Positions 1 to 6,772 of a stretch of 14,351 nt of DNA are shown here, piece after piece. The notes beneath the pieces are model-generated. The model was not told where the DNA came from. It did no database searches and was given only the letters and a program-made list of their open reading frames with translations. Every line of letters starts with the position of its first letter. Position 1 is the first letter of the stretch. The stretch comes from Clostridiales bacterium (GTDB taxonomy: Bacteria > Bacillota > Clostridia > Oscillospirales > QAMX01), in the NCBI GenBank assembly GCA_016303065.1, contig JAEDMJ010000045.1, forward strand, positions 1 through 14,351. The letters run 5' to 3'. Made by a program: the position numbers and the translations under genes.

Positions 1-96
1 ATGCGGGAAACGAGCTTCTTTCAACGGCGCTGTCTGACGGTGATGAGCGGTAAAACGGCAAAAACCGTATGAATATAAAATTGCAGGGGGAAAAAT
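1..96. other. Window-edge segment upstream of the alpha-galactosidase
   Basis: This short stretch has no recognisable gene. Reading from base 3 gives an open frame of 16 codons ending in TAA at 51-53, and reading from base 1 gives one ending in TGA at 70-72. Either could be the C-terminal end of an upstream gene, but neither tail matches a family I know. The last bases hold the ribosome binding site AGGGGG (85-90) of the alpha-galactosidase. No promoter is visible, so the alpha-galactosidase may be the distal gene of an operon beginning outside the window. Confidence 0.3.
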
Positions 97-2274
97 ATGC
101 CGATTGTTTTTGACAGTGAAAAACGGGTTTTCAAGCTTGACACGGCGGCGTCGAGCTATGTCATCGAGCTGTATGACGAAAACTACATTCTGAACACTTA
201 TTACGGTGCGAAGATACCGGACATGGGGCCCGTCGGAAGGGAAAAGCGCCGCCCCAACGCCTCGTTCAGCCTTGCCAATCCGGTGATCGGGGAGAACGGA
301 TTCACTCCGGACACCGCGCCGATGGAGTACGGCTGCAACGGTGCGGCGGATTTCCGCATTTCCGCCCTTGCGGTTCGGAATGCAAACGGAGACAGCGTGA
401 CGGATATACGCTATACGGGCCACAAAATTTATCCGGGAAAACCGGAGATCCCGGGACAGCCTTCGACCTATGCCAACCCCGGCGACGGCGCGGAGACGCT
501 TGAGCTCTACGCCGCCGACGCGGTGACGGGAGTCAGGGTCACGCTTTACTACACCGTGTTTTCCAATTACAGCGTGATGACGCGGCGCGTGAGAATTGAA
601 AACGCTTCCGAAAAAGTTTTCGAGATCGAGCGGGCGTTCAGCCTCTGCGTGGATCTTCCGTCCATGGAATACGATATGATCACGCTTTACGGCCGCCATT
701 GCAGCGAGCGGAACGTGGAGCGCAGAGCTCTCGCCCACGGCGTTCAGGGAGTCGAGAGCAAGCGCGGCGTCTCGGGACACTGCCAGAACCCGTTTGCCGC
801 CCTGGCCGAAAGGAATGCGGGGGAGGAGCACGGCGATGTTTACGGGTTCAACCTTGTCTATTCGGGAAATTTCTCGGCGCTTGCGGAGTGCGATTTCAAC
901 TGCACGACAAGGTTCATCATGGGCATCAACCCCGTGGACTTCGGATGGAAGCTTGCTCCGGGAGAGAGTTTCGACACCCCGGAGGCGGTCATGGTTTTCT
1001 CCCGCGAGGGACTCGGCGGGATGAGCCGCATTTTCCACCGCTTTTACTCAAACAACCTGATCCGCGGACGCTGGAAAACGGAAAAGAGACCGCTCCTCAT
1101 CAACAGCTGGGAAGCCGCTTACTTCGACTTTGACACCGAAAAGCTCGCTGCGTTTGCAAAAGAGGCGAAAGAGCTTGGGTTCGATATGCTCGTCATGGAC
1201 GACGGGTGGTTCGGAAAGCGAAACGACGATACAACCTCCCTCGGAGACTGGTTCGTCAACGAGGAGAAGCTTCCCGGAGGGCTTGCGCCGCTTATCGAGA
1301 GAGTCAATGCGGAGGGTCTGAAATTCGGCATCTGGTATGAGCCCGAGATGATATCGCCCGATTCTGAGCTTTTCCGCGCGCATCCCGACTGGCACGTCCA
1401 CGTGGACGGGCGTGAGCCGATGCTTGGCCGCAATCAGTACGTTCTCGACGTTTCCCGCGAGGACGTCAGAGAGAATATCTGGCGGCAGATGTACAGGGTT
1501 CTCTCCGAAAACAGGATCGACTATGTAAAATGGGATTTCAACCGTAACATTTCCGACGCGGGTTCGGCAATTTTACCCCCCGACCGGAAAAAGGAGTTCT
1601 TCCACAGATTCATCCTCGGAACCTACGACCTGATGAACCGCCTTGTGACCACGTTCCCCGACATTCTCTTTGAAAACTGCTCGGGCGGGGGAGGACGTTT
1701 TGACCCGGCTATGCTCAGCTTCTCGCCGCAGATTTGGACGAGCGACAACACCGACCCCATCGACCGCCTCTATATCCAGTTCGGAACGTCAATGTGCTAT
1801 CCCGCGTCAACGATGGGCGCGCATGTCTCCGCGTGCCCGCGCACGGGGTATGAGACGAAGGGAAACGTTGCAATGTGGGGAACCTTCGGATATGAGCTGG
1901 ATCCGCGGAAGCTCACCGAGAAAGAGCGCGGGATCGTCCGCGCCCAGGTTGCGGAATATCACGAAACCTATGACCTTATCAGAAACGGCGATCTTTACCG
2001 GCTTGTTTCGCCCTTTGAAAACGCCTACCGTGCGGTTTGGGAGATCGTTTCCCCTGAAAAGGACAGGGCAATGCTGACGCTTGTAACGATGCGCCGGGAG
2101 TTCTGCGCCAACCTGACAGTGAAGCTCCGCGGGCTTGATCCCGACCGTTTTTATAAAAACGAGACGACCGGAGAGGTCTGTTCCGGCGCGCTTTTGATGA
2201 ACGCCGGACTGCAGCTTTCCAGAGCAGCGGAGCGCGACGGCGAAAGCTGCGTTGTCAAGTTTTCTGCCGTATAA
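97..2274 (+). CDS. Alpha-galactosidase, glycoside hydrolase family 36 (cytosolic)
   Basis: This enzyme is predicted to release terminal alpha-1,6-linked galactose from raffinose-family sugars, melibiose or galactomannan fragments by a retaining mechanism. At 725 aa it has the usual length of bacterial GH36 enzymes. An N-terminal beta-sandwich domain covers roughly residues 1-310, a (beta/alpha)8 barrel about 326-640, and a small C-terminal beta-domain the rest. Barrel landmarks are MDDGWFG (367-373), WYEPEMISP, YVKWDFNR with the predicted nucleophile D480, ENCSGGGGRFD near 526, and WTSDN with the predicted acid/base D550. The spacing of these two aspartates agrees with characterised Geobacillus enzymes. 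There is no signal peptide, so the enzyme acts in the cytosol on imported oligosaccharides. The ATG is preceded by AGGGGG at six bases. A strong terminator follows. No transporter or other galactose gene is visible in the window. The family call is very secure; the natural substrate is inferred. Confidence 0.97.
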   Translation: MPIVFDSEKRVFKLDTAASSYVIELYDENYILNTYYGAKIPDMGPVGREKRRPNASFSLANPVIGENGFTPDTAPMEYGCNGAADFRISALAVRNANGDSVTDIRYTGHKIYPGKPEIPGQPSTYANPGDGAETLELYAADAVTGVRVTLYYTVFSNYSVMTRRVRIENASEKVFEIERAFSLCVDLPSMEYDMITLYGRHCSERNVERRALAHGVQGVESKRGVSGHCQNPFAALAERNAGEEHGDVYGFNLVYSGNFSALAECDFNCTTRFIMGINPVDFGWKLAPGESFDTPEAVMVFSREGLGGMSRIFHRFYSNNLIRGRWKTEKRPLLINSWEAAYFDFDTEKLAAFAKEAKELGFDMLVMDDGWFGKRNDDTTSLGDWFVNEEKLPGGLAPLIERVNAEGLKFGIWYEPEMISPDSELFRAHPDWHVHVDGREPMLGRNQYVLDVSREDVRENIWRQMYRVLSENRIDYVKWDFNRNISDAGSAILPPDRKKEFFHRFILGTYDLMNRLVTTFPDILFENCSGGGGRFDPAMLSFSPQIWTSDNTDPIDRLYIQFGTSMCYPASTMGAHVSACPRTGYETKGNVAMWGTFGYELDPRKLTEKERGIVRAQVAEYHETYDLIRNGDLYRLVSPFENAYRAVWEIVSPEKDRAMLTLVTMRREFCANLTVKLRGLDPDRFYKNETTGEVCSGALLMNAGLQLSRAAERDGESCVVKFSAV

Positions 2275-2321
2275 GGAAACTGCACGTTCCCGGCGGCGGA
2301 GCTTGAAAGAAAAAAACGCTG

Positions 2322-2377
2322 AAAAAAAAGCGCCTGCGGGGGGGCAGGGTATTTGCTCCCGGCAGGCGCTTTTTTGT
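2322..2377. terminator. Bidirectional intrinsic terminator between convergent genes
   Basis: A hairpin with arms GCGCCTGC (about 2329-2336) and GCAGGCGC (2362-2369) is flanked by an A-run on the left and a T-run on the right (2370-2375), so the A/T tracts extend the stem. It would end the alpha-galactosidase transcript on the plus strand. On the minus strand it could also end the HAD gene transcript. Confidence 0.9.
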
Positions 2378-2484
2378 GCGAATGCCGCAAAAAAGTTTTG
2401 ACCGCCTTTTTGATCGCTGCGCGGAAAATCAGGGCGGAGAACCGCCTTAATCGCTCCGAAGTTTGATTCTGGGCCGAAAAAACG
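2378..2484. other. Convergent intergenic stretch with a small hairpin
   Basis: No gene is visible here. A short hairpin GGCGG/CCGCC (2433-2437 and 2442-2446) lies about 40 bases past the stop codon of the minus-strand HAD gene. It has only a weak T-rich tail on that strand, so it is at best an auxiliary terminator before the strong one at 2322-2377. Confidence 0.4.
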
Positions 2485-3264
2485 TCAGGGGACGATGTCA
2501 CCCAGACCGTTTATGATGTGATTTGGACGGTATGAAAACTGTTCGGCGGTGTCCGCCTGGCTGACGCCGCTCAGCACGAGCACGGTTTCGATTCCGCTTT
2601 CGATGCCGGCGATGACGTCGGTGTCCATTCTGTCGCCGATTATGCACAGGTCGCGGCTGTCAATGCCGAGAAGCTGTCTTGCGCGGCGCATGATGACCGG
2701 GTTCGGCTTTCCGACAAAGTACGCCGACTTTCCCGTTGCCAGCTCGATGGGGGAGACGAACGCGCGGCAGGCGGGAACGATTCCGTTCTCTGAGGGGCCG
2801 GTAAGGTCGGGGTTAGTTCCGATAAGCCTTGCTCCGCCGTTGACGAGCTGGACGGCGCGGATTATCGTCTCATAGTTGTAGTTTGAGGTTTCGCCCACGA
2901 CGACGTAATCCGGGTTCACGTCGTTCATCGTGATGCCCTGGTCGTACAGGGCGTTTATAAGGCCCGCCGCGCCGATGACATATGCGGAGCACCCCGGCAT
3001 TTGAGAGGCAATGAAGCTTGCGGTCGCAAGAGCCGACGTATAGAAATGATCTTCTCCGACGTCAAGCCCCATCCGCAGAAGCTTCTGGCGCAGTTCGCGG
3101 GGGGAGCGCTCGGATGAGTTTGTCAGGAAAAGATAGCTTTTGTTGTTTTCGTGAAGCCAATTCACAAATTCCCTTGCTCCGGGCAGAAGACGGTTGCCGT
3201 GGTAGACGACGCCGTCCATATCGCAGATAAAACCTTTTTTGTTTCTTATGTCTTCCATGTGCAT
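2485..3264 (-). CDS. HAD-superfamily subfamily IIA hydrolase (NagD/AraL-like sugar phosphatase)
   Basis: This is a predicted cytosolic Mg2+-dependent phosphatase of the HAD-IIA group, whose members dephosphorylate sugar phosphates, nucleotides or p-nitrophenyl phosphate. It has 259 aa, the normal length. The four HAD motifs are present: DMDGV with nucleophile D15 and acid/base D17, the TNSS motif with T48, K186 in GKPNP, and GDRMDTD with D211 and D216. The type IIA cap lies between motifs II and III, about residues 70-180. Two ATG codons are possible (3264 and 3258); GAAAGGA just upstream fits the first. The gene follows rpsR on the same strand but is separated from it by a hairpin terminator, and I see no convincing promoter of its own, so partial read-through is likely. 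The substrate cannot be told from sequence. A nagD name would overstate what is known. Confidence 0.93.
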   Translation of the reverse strand: MHMEDIRNKKGFICDMDGVVYHGNRLLPGAREFVNWLHENNKSYLFLTNSSERSPRELRQKLLRMGLDVGEDHFYTSALATASFIASQMPGCSAYVIGAAGLINALYDQGITMNDVNPDYVVVGETSNYNYETIIRAVQLVNGGARLIGTNPDLTGPSENGIVPACRAFVSPIELATGKSAYFVGKPNPVIMRRARQLLGIDSRDLCIIGDRMDTDVIAGIESGIETVLVLSGVSQADTAEQFSYRPNHIINGLGDIVP

Positions 3265-3294
3265 AATATCCTTTCGGAAACTTCAGATATACAT

Positions 3295-3325
3295 AAAACG
3301 GGCAGGCAAGCTGCCTGTCCGTTTT
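3295..3325 (-). terminator. Intrinsic terminator after rpsR
   Basis: A 13-bp stem with one G-U pair (3295-3307 against 3313-3325) has A/T ends that give a T-tract on the minus strand. It lies about 20 bases past the rpsR stop and 30 bases before the HAD gene start. It should end most of the rpsF-ssb-rpsR transcripts and make HAD expression depend on read-through or on an unseen promoter. Confidence 0.85.
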
Positions 3326-3343
3326 ACAGTCGGTTTTATGCGA

Positions 3344-3670
3344 TCAGTCGGCGATATAGGGGAGAAGAGCGATGTGTCTGGCGCGCTTGATGGCCTCGGT
3401 CAGCTGACGCTGATGCTTGGCGCAGGTGCCGGTCATGCGGCGGGGAAGTATCTTTGCGCGCTCGCTGACAAAGCGGCGAAGCTTTGCCACATCCTTGTAG
3501 TCTATATCGTAGATCTTGTCGGCGCAGAAAACACAAACCTTACGGCGCTTTCTCGGACGGGCATTGCGGTCGTAGGCCGGACGCTCCGGGCGCTCGGCTC
3601 TGGGCGCGGAAGCGGCGGGAGCAGTGTTTTCAGCGGGAACAGCGTTCACAGTGTTCTCGGTGTTTTCCAT
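3344..3670 (-). CDS. rpsR: Small ribosomal subunit protein bS18, cysteine-containing (zinc-type) form
   Basis: bS18 binds 16S rRNA together with bS6 in the platform of the 30S subunit. The core (about residues 38-108) carries the signature IDYKDV, the basic segment ILPRRMTGT, and the tail IKRARHIALLPY. Two features stand out. There is an extra N-terminal stretch of about 35 residues rich in Ala, Pro, Glu and Asn, making the protein 108 aa against about 75-80 in Bacillus and E. coli. There is also a complete set of potential zinc ligands, C46-x2-C49 and C83-x2-H86, where the Bacillus protein lacks them. AAGGAGG sits 11 bases before the ATG. The gene is third in the standard rpsF-ssb-rpsR order, 77 bases after ssb. 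The identification is certain; zinc binding is inferred from the ligand pattern. Confidence 0.98.
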   Translation of the reverse strand: MENTENTVNAVPAENTAPAASAPRAERPERPAYDRNARPRKRRKVCVFCADKIYDIDYKDVAKLRRFVSERAKILPRRMTGTCAKHQRQLTEAIKRARHIALLPYIAD

Positions 3671-3747
3671 TGCGATTCAATCCTCCTTCTTTGGATTCTG
3701 ATATCTCGAAAATATTCCGTGCGTTCCGAAAAGAAACCTCAAAAGGC

Positions 3748-4236
3748 TCAGAAGGGAAGCTCGGTGCTGTCGTCAGAAAGGCTTTCGAAGCCGTCGGCCT
3801 CGATGGCGGGACCCGGCTGAACCGGCTGAGCATAGGATGATCTGGAAGCAGGAGCCTGCTGTCCGTAGCCGCCGCCGTAGTTCTGTCCGGAATAGCCGCT
3901 GTCGCTGTCGCGCTTGGATTCGGCAAAGTGAAGTTCATCGGCAATGACTTCAAAGGCAACACGGTTGCGTCCCTCGTTGTCCTGCCATTTTCTGGACTGG
4001 AGCCTGCCGCATACCGCGACGAGCTGACCTTTGCGGAACCATTTTGCGGCAAAATCCGCCTTTGCGTCCCAGGCAACGATGTCGATGAAATCGGCAGTCT
4101 GCTGGGCGTTGTCGTTCGTCCGCTTGACGTTGCGGTCGACCGCCAGAGTGAATGTTGTCACGGGAGTGTTGCTCGCGGTGTGACGGAGCTCGGGGTCGCG
4201 CGTGAGCCGTCCCATAAGTATGCATTTGTTGATCAT
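3748..4236 (-). CDS. ssb: Single-stranded DNA-binding protein
   Basis: SSB coats single-stranded DNA during replication, repair and recombination and recruits partner proteins through its C-terminal tip. The 162-aa protein has the OB-fold at about residues 1-105, with the typical opening MINKCILMGRLTRDPE and the core FIDIVAWD. A flexible linker rich in Gly, Gln, Ser and Pro covers about 106-150. The protein ends in the acidic tip DDSTELPF, which keeps the essential terminal Pro-Phe. AGGAGG lies eight to nine bases before the ATG. The gene sits 33 bases after rpsF and 77 before rpsR, the widespread bacterial arrangement, and should be transcribed from the rpsF promoter. Its length and tip are those of a main replicative SSB rather than a short competence or phage paralogue. 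Confidence 0.98.
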   Translation of the reverse strand: MINKCILMGRLTRDPELRHTASNTPVTTFTLAVDRNVKRTNDNAQQTADFIDIVAWDAKADFAAKWFRKGQLVAVCGRLQSRKWQDNEGRNRVAFEVIADELHFAESKRDSDSGYSGQNYGGGYGQQAPASRSSYAQPVQPGPAIEADGFESLSDDSTELPF

Positions 4237-4269
4237 TCTCGTGACCTCCTGTCAACGGTCATCTGATTG

Positions 4270-4563
4270 TCAGTCGTTCTTCGCGATAACGAGGGAACGG
4301 ATGACTGCGTCAGTGATGTTGTAAACACGGGAAAGCTCGGCGGGGAAGTCGGTCGGCGCGGTGAAGGTCATGAGCACGTAATAGCCTTCGTTCATGTCGT
4401 CGATCGGGTAAGCGAGCTTTCTCTTGCCCCATTCGTCAACGGACTCGAGCGTTCCGTTCTGCTCGACAAGAGTCTTGAAGCGGAGAACGACCTCCTGGAT
4501 CGCCTCGGTCTCAAGAGTGGCGTTAACGATGAAAAGCGATTCGTATTTTCCCATTTTTGCCAT
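4270..4563 (-). CDS. rpsF: Small ribosomal subunit protein bS6
   Basis: bS6 pairs with bS18 on the 30S platform. The 97-aa protein shows the bS6 core: the opening strand YESLFIVNATL, GTLESVDEWGKRKLAYPID in the middle, and GYYVLMTF toward the end. An upstream ATG at 4605 would add 14 residues, but the strong Shine-Dalgarno AAAGGAGGT (4584-4576) would then lie inside the coding region. I therefore take the ATG at 4563, 12 bases from that site, giving MAKMGKYES. The second Met (4554) is farther still from the site. The gene leads the rpsF-ssb-rpsR operon and has a leader of roughly 93 bases from a consensus promoter. In many bacteria the S6:S18 complex represses this operon by binding the rpsF leader; a candidate site is described separately. 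Confidence 0.97.
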   Translation of the reverse strand: MAKMGKYESLFIVNATLETEAIQEVVLRFKTLVEQNGTLESVDEWGKRKLAYPIDDMNEGYYVLMTFTAPTDFPAELSRVYNITDAVIRSLVIAKND

Positions 4564-4575
4564 CTTTACTGGTAC

Positions 4576-4584
4576 ACCTCCTTT
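4576..4584 (-). promoter_or_regulatory. rpsF ribosome binding site that decides the start
   Basis: AAAGGAGGT on the minus strand is nearly a full complement of the 16S rRNA 3' end. It lies 12 bases before the ATG at 4563, a long but workable spacing. It rules out the in-frame ATG at 4605, which would place this site inside the gene. Confidence 0.8.
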
Positions 4585-4594
4585 TGGACTTTTG

Positions 4595-4656
4595 ACTCCC
4601 GGCATGGCCTTGCCAGAGAGTAAGGATGGACGCCGGCTGAGACACCGGCATACAAC
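4595..4656 (-). promoter_or_regulatory. rpsF leader with CCGG hairpin, candidate S6:S18 autoregulatory site
   Basis: Between the predicted transcription start (about 4656) and the rpsF ribosome binding site, the minus strand can form a stem of about seven pairs, ATGCCGG with CCGGCGT, around an eight-base loop. The sequence CCGGUG in it also occurs in the 16S rRNA region bound by the S6:S18 pair. Leaders of rpsF in many bacteria carry an S6:S18-binding motif with a CCG element. The hairpin is seen in the sequence; its regulatory role is inferred. Confidence 0.4.
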
Positions 4657-4662
4657 TCTAAT

Positions 4663-4690
4663 ATTATAGCGTATTTTGCGGATTTGTCAA
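4663..4690 (-). promoter_or_regulatory. Sigma-A promoter of rpsF-ssb-rpsR
   Basis: On the minus strand there is a perfect -35 TTGACA (4690-4685), a 16-base spacer and a perfect -10 TATAAT (4668-4663). Transcription should start near 4656. An 8-bp inverted repeat (4669-4676 and 4694-4701) brackets the -35 element. Confidence 0.92.
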
Positions 4691-4729
4691 GGGAAATACG
4701 CGTTTTATTTCAAAAAAATCTTTCGGCAG

Positions 4730-4759
4730 TTGACAGGATACCGAATAATGTAGTATAAT
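4730..4759 (+). promoter_or_regulatory. Sigma-A promoter of the cysteine-synthase-family gene
   Basis: There is a perfect -35 TTGACA (4730-4735), an 18-base spacer and a perfect -10 TATAAT (4754-4759). Transcription should start near 4766, giving a leader of about 33 bases that contains the ribosome binding site GGAGGG (4785-4790). The -35 boxes of this promoter and the divergent rpsF promoter are only 39 bases apart. Confidence 0.92.
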
Positions 4760-4798
4760 GTCCCGGTCGGCGCGGCCGTATGACGGAGGGAGAAAGCT

Positions 4799-5725
4799 AT
4801 GGTTTACGACAATATTCTCGACGCGGTTGGAAACACACCTATGGTGCGTCTTAACCGTCTCGTGCGCCCCGGGTGCGCACAGATTTTTGTGAAATATGAA
4901 GGTTTGAACGTCGGCGGATCGATAAAGACCCGCACCGCTCTCAATATGATAAACGCTGCGGAGAAAGCGGGGCTTATCGGGCCGGACACGGTCATCGTCG
5001 AGCCGACGAGCGGAAATCAGGGGATCGGCCTTGCACTGGTGGGCGCGGTGCGCGGATATCGCACGGTCATCATCATGCCGGATTCGGTCAGCATTGAGCG
5101 CAGAAAGCTTATGGAGCATTACGGCGCGGAAGTCGTCCTTGTGCATGACGACGGGAACATCGGCGAATGCATCGAGGAATGCCTGCAGACCGCGCTGCGC
5201 ATGGCAAAGGAGGATCCGAACGTCTATGTGCCGCAGCAGTTTTCAAATCCCAACAACCCGCTTGTCCACAAGTATTTCACCGCTCTGGAGATACTTGAAC
5301 AGGTCGCCGGGCCAATCGACGGGTTTTGCTCGGGCATCGGAACGGGCGGAACCCTTTCGGGAATCGGCGAGATACTCCGCTCGGTATACCCGAACGTGGA
5401 AATCTGGGCGGTGGAGCCGGAAAACGCGGCGATACTTGCCGGCGGAACGATCGGCACTCATCTTCAGATGGGCATCGGCGACGGTCTTATCCCCGACAAT
5501 TTGAACACCGGGATCTACGACGGGATTTATATCGTTTCCGATGAGGAGGCGATCTCGACGGCAAAGGATCTTGCGAGACTCGAGGGTCTGATGTGCGGCA
5601 TATCCAGCGGGACGAATGTCGCCGCCGCGCTGAAGCTTGCCGAAAAGCTGGGAGAGGGCAAAACCGTTGTGACGGTTTTGCCGGATACCGCCGAGCGGTA
5701 TTTCAGCACTCCGCTTTTTGAGTGA
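4799..5725 (+). CDS. cysK: Cysteine synthase family PLP-dependent enzyme (O-acetylserine sulfhydrylase-like)
   Basis: The likely reaction is beta-replacement on O-acetylserine with sulfide to give cysteine, in the cytosol. The 308-aa protein is a complete fold-type II PLP enzyme. K43 in GGSIKTR is the Schiff-base lysine. TSGNQG (about 70-75) is the substrate loop, GIGTGGTLSGIG the phosphate-binding loop, and GISSGTN holds the serine that contacts the pyridine nitrogen. The chain ends in a typical PDTAERYFSTPLFE. Two positions differ from the textbook enzymes: Thr after the PLP lysine (Asp or Cys in Bacillus and E. coli CysK) and Gln in place of Thr in the substrate loop SGNTG. A related beta-replacing activity is therefore possible. 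GGAGGG lies eight bases before the ATG. It has its own promoter and terminator and no serine acetyltransferase gene beside it. The family is certain; the exact substrate is not. Confidence 0.9.
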   Translation: MVYDNILDAVGNTPMVRLNRLVRPGCAQIFVKYEGLNVGGSIKTRTALNMINAAEKAGLIGPDTVIVEPTSGNQGIGLALVGAVRGYRTVIIMPDSVSIERRKLMEHYGAEVVLVHDDGNIGECIEECLQTALRMAKEDPNVYVPQQFSNPNNPLVHKYFTALEILEQVAGPIDGFCSGIGTGGTLSGIGEILRSVYPNVEIWAVEPENAAILAGGTIGTHLQMGIGDGLIPDNLNTGIYDGIYIVSDEEAISTAKDLARLEGLMCGISSGTNVAAALKLAEKLGEGKTVVTVLPDTAERYFSTPLFE

Positions 5726-5740
5726 AAAACAAACGCTTTT

Positions 5741-5781
5741 TCCGCCCGGAGGCAAAGAGAGCTTCCGGGCGGAGTTTTTTG
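5741..5781 (+). terminator. Intrinsic terminator after the cysteine-synthase-family gene
   Basis: A 13-bp GC-rich stem with one G-U pair (5741-5753 against 5761-5773) and a seven-base loop is followed by a T-run at 5775-5780. It starts 15 bases past the stop codon. Confidence 0.93.
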
Positions 5782-5834
5782 TATGGACGGCGGCGGAGGA
5801 AAAAAATAATTAAAAAACAGTATTACACTTCGCC

Positions 5835-5857
5835 GCAAATGTATCATTGACATTTGC
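5835..5857. repeat. Perfect inverted repeat over the degV promoter, candidate operator
   Basis: GCAAATGT (5835-5842) and ACATTTGC (5850-5857) form a perfect 8-bp inverted repeat with a seven-base spacer. The right arm overlaps the end of the -35 box. The 23-bp symmetric layout is typical of a site for a dimeric repressor. There is no T-run, so it is not a terminator. The cognate regulator is unknown. Confidence 0.6.
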
Positions 5858-5875
5858 AGGCAATAATGGTAAAAT
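5847..5875 (+). promoter_or_regulatory. Sigma-A promoter of the degV-family gene
   Basis: There is a perfect -35 TTGACA (5847-5852), a 17-base spacer and a -10 TAAAAT (5870-5875), one base from consensus. Transcription should start near 5882, leaving a leader of about 30 bases that contains GGAGG (5893-5897). Confidence 0.9.
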
Positions 5876-5911
5876 CACCTAAAATAAACTGCGGAGGCAA
5901 GTGAAAGTCAT

Positions 5912-6757
5912 ATGAAGATTCGGATTACTGCTGACAGTACCTGTGATTTGTCAAAGGAGCTTTGCCGGCGCCACAGCATTGCAATCTTTCCTATGACAGT
6001 CATCTGCGACGGAAAAGCGTACAAGGACGGAGTCGATATATCTGAGAAGGAGCTTTACGAGTATTTTGACCGCACCGGGAAGCTCTGTTCGACGGCGGCA
6101 TCAAACCCTGTGGAATACGGCGAGTTTTTTGACAGGGAGATCGAAGGCTGCGATGCGCTCATACATATTTCTCTGAGCAGCGGGATATCCTCGTGCTGCC
6201 AGAACGCGAAGATCGCGGCGTCCGAAAGAGAAAACGTTTTCGTCGTGGATTCGCAGAATCTCTCCACGGGCAGCGGACATATCGTTCTTGACGCGGCGGA
6301 AATGGCCGAAGCCGGAGCGTCTCCGGAGGAAATCTGCAAAAAGCTTGAAGAGACCGCTAAGCTTGTGGAGGCCAGCTTTGTCATAAACACCCTCTTGTAC
6401 CTTCACAAGGGCGGGCGCTGCAGCACGCTTGAGCTTCTTGGGGCAAACCTTCTGAACTTCAGGCCCTGCATCGAAGTCCGCGACGGTGTGATGTCCGTCG
6501 GGAAGAAATACCGCGGAGCATATCAGAACGTCATACGCAAATATGTCGGTGAGCGTCTTTCCGGGCGCGACGACATTGACTATTCGCGCATTTTCGTGAC
6601 GCACACAGAGACGCCGCGCGAAATCTGCGACGCGGTGAAGAGCGCCGTCGCTTCCTTCGGCAGCTTTGAAGAGATCATTGAAACCGACGCCGGACCTACT
6701 ATCGCGTGCCACTGCGGCCCCTGCACGCTGGGGATTCTTTTCAAAAGAAAAGCCTGA
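5912..6757 (+). CDS. DegV family fatty-acid-binding protein (FakB-type)
   Basis: DegV/FakB proteins bind a free fatty acid and present it to the kinase FakA, which makes acyl phosphate for phospholipid synthesis. The 281-aa protein has the normal length and both lobes. The N-terminal lobe opens ITADSTCDL (5-13), followed by the TAAS segment with T61 and SLSSGISS (87-94) with S93. The C-terminal part includes YLHKGGR and the motif HCGPCTLGILF starting at H267. S93 and H267 match positions that hold the acid's carboxylate in this family. The ATG at 5912 has GGAGG 14 bases upstream, rather far, but no better in-frame start exists. It has its own promoter, with a palindrome over the -35, and a weak terminator after the stop. 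FakA is not in the window, which is common since clostridia carry several scattered DegV paralogues. The family call is secure; which fatty acid it prefers is unknown. Confidence 0.95.
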   Translation: MKIRITADSTCDLSKELCRRHSIAIFPMTVICDGKAYKDGVDISEKELYEYFDRTGKLCSTAASNPVEYGEFFDREIEGCDALIHISLSSGISSCCQNAKIAASERENVFVVDSQNLSTGSGHIVLDAAEMAEAGASPEEICKKLEETAKLVEASFVINTLLYLHKGGRCSTLELLGANLLNFRPCIEVRDGVMSVGKKYRGAYQNVIRKYVGERLSGRDDIDYSRIFVTHTETPREICDAVKSAVASFGSFEEIIETDAGPTIACHCGPCTLGILFKRKA

Positions 6758-6772
6758 ATATAAGAACTGTAT

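Noticed and set aside
699..1133. Open frames inside the alpha-galactosidase gene in other frames
   Set aside because: They have Arg/Pro-rich composition without family resemblance, and the overlapping GH36 frame carries all catalytic motifs.
3239..3820. A 193-codon plus-strand frame over rpsR
   Set aside because: It is a shadow of rpsR and its terminator; rpsR is certain on the minus strand.
4564..4605. N-terminal extension of rpsF to the ATG at 4605
   Set aside because: It would put the strong AAAGGAGGT inside the coding region, and the extra residues are not part of bS6 proteins.
5741..5911. Riboswitch between the cysK-like and degV genes
   Set aside because: The only stable structure is the terminator, and the degV leader is only about 30 bases from its promoter, too short for a known riboswitch.
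6101..6712. A 203-codon frame antisense to the degV gene
   Set aside because: There is no start signal and no recognisable domain, while the sense frame is a clear DegV protein.
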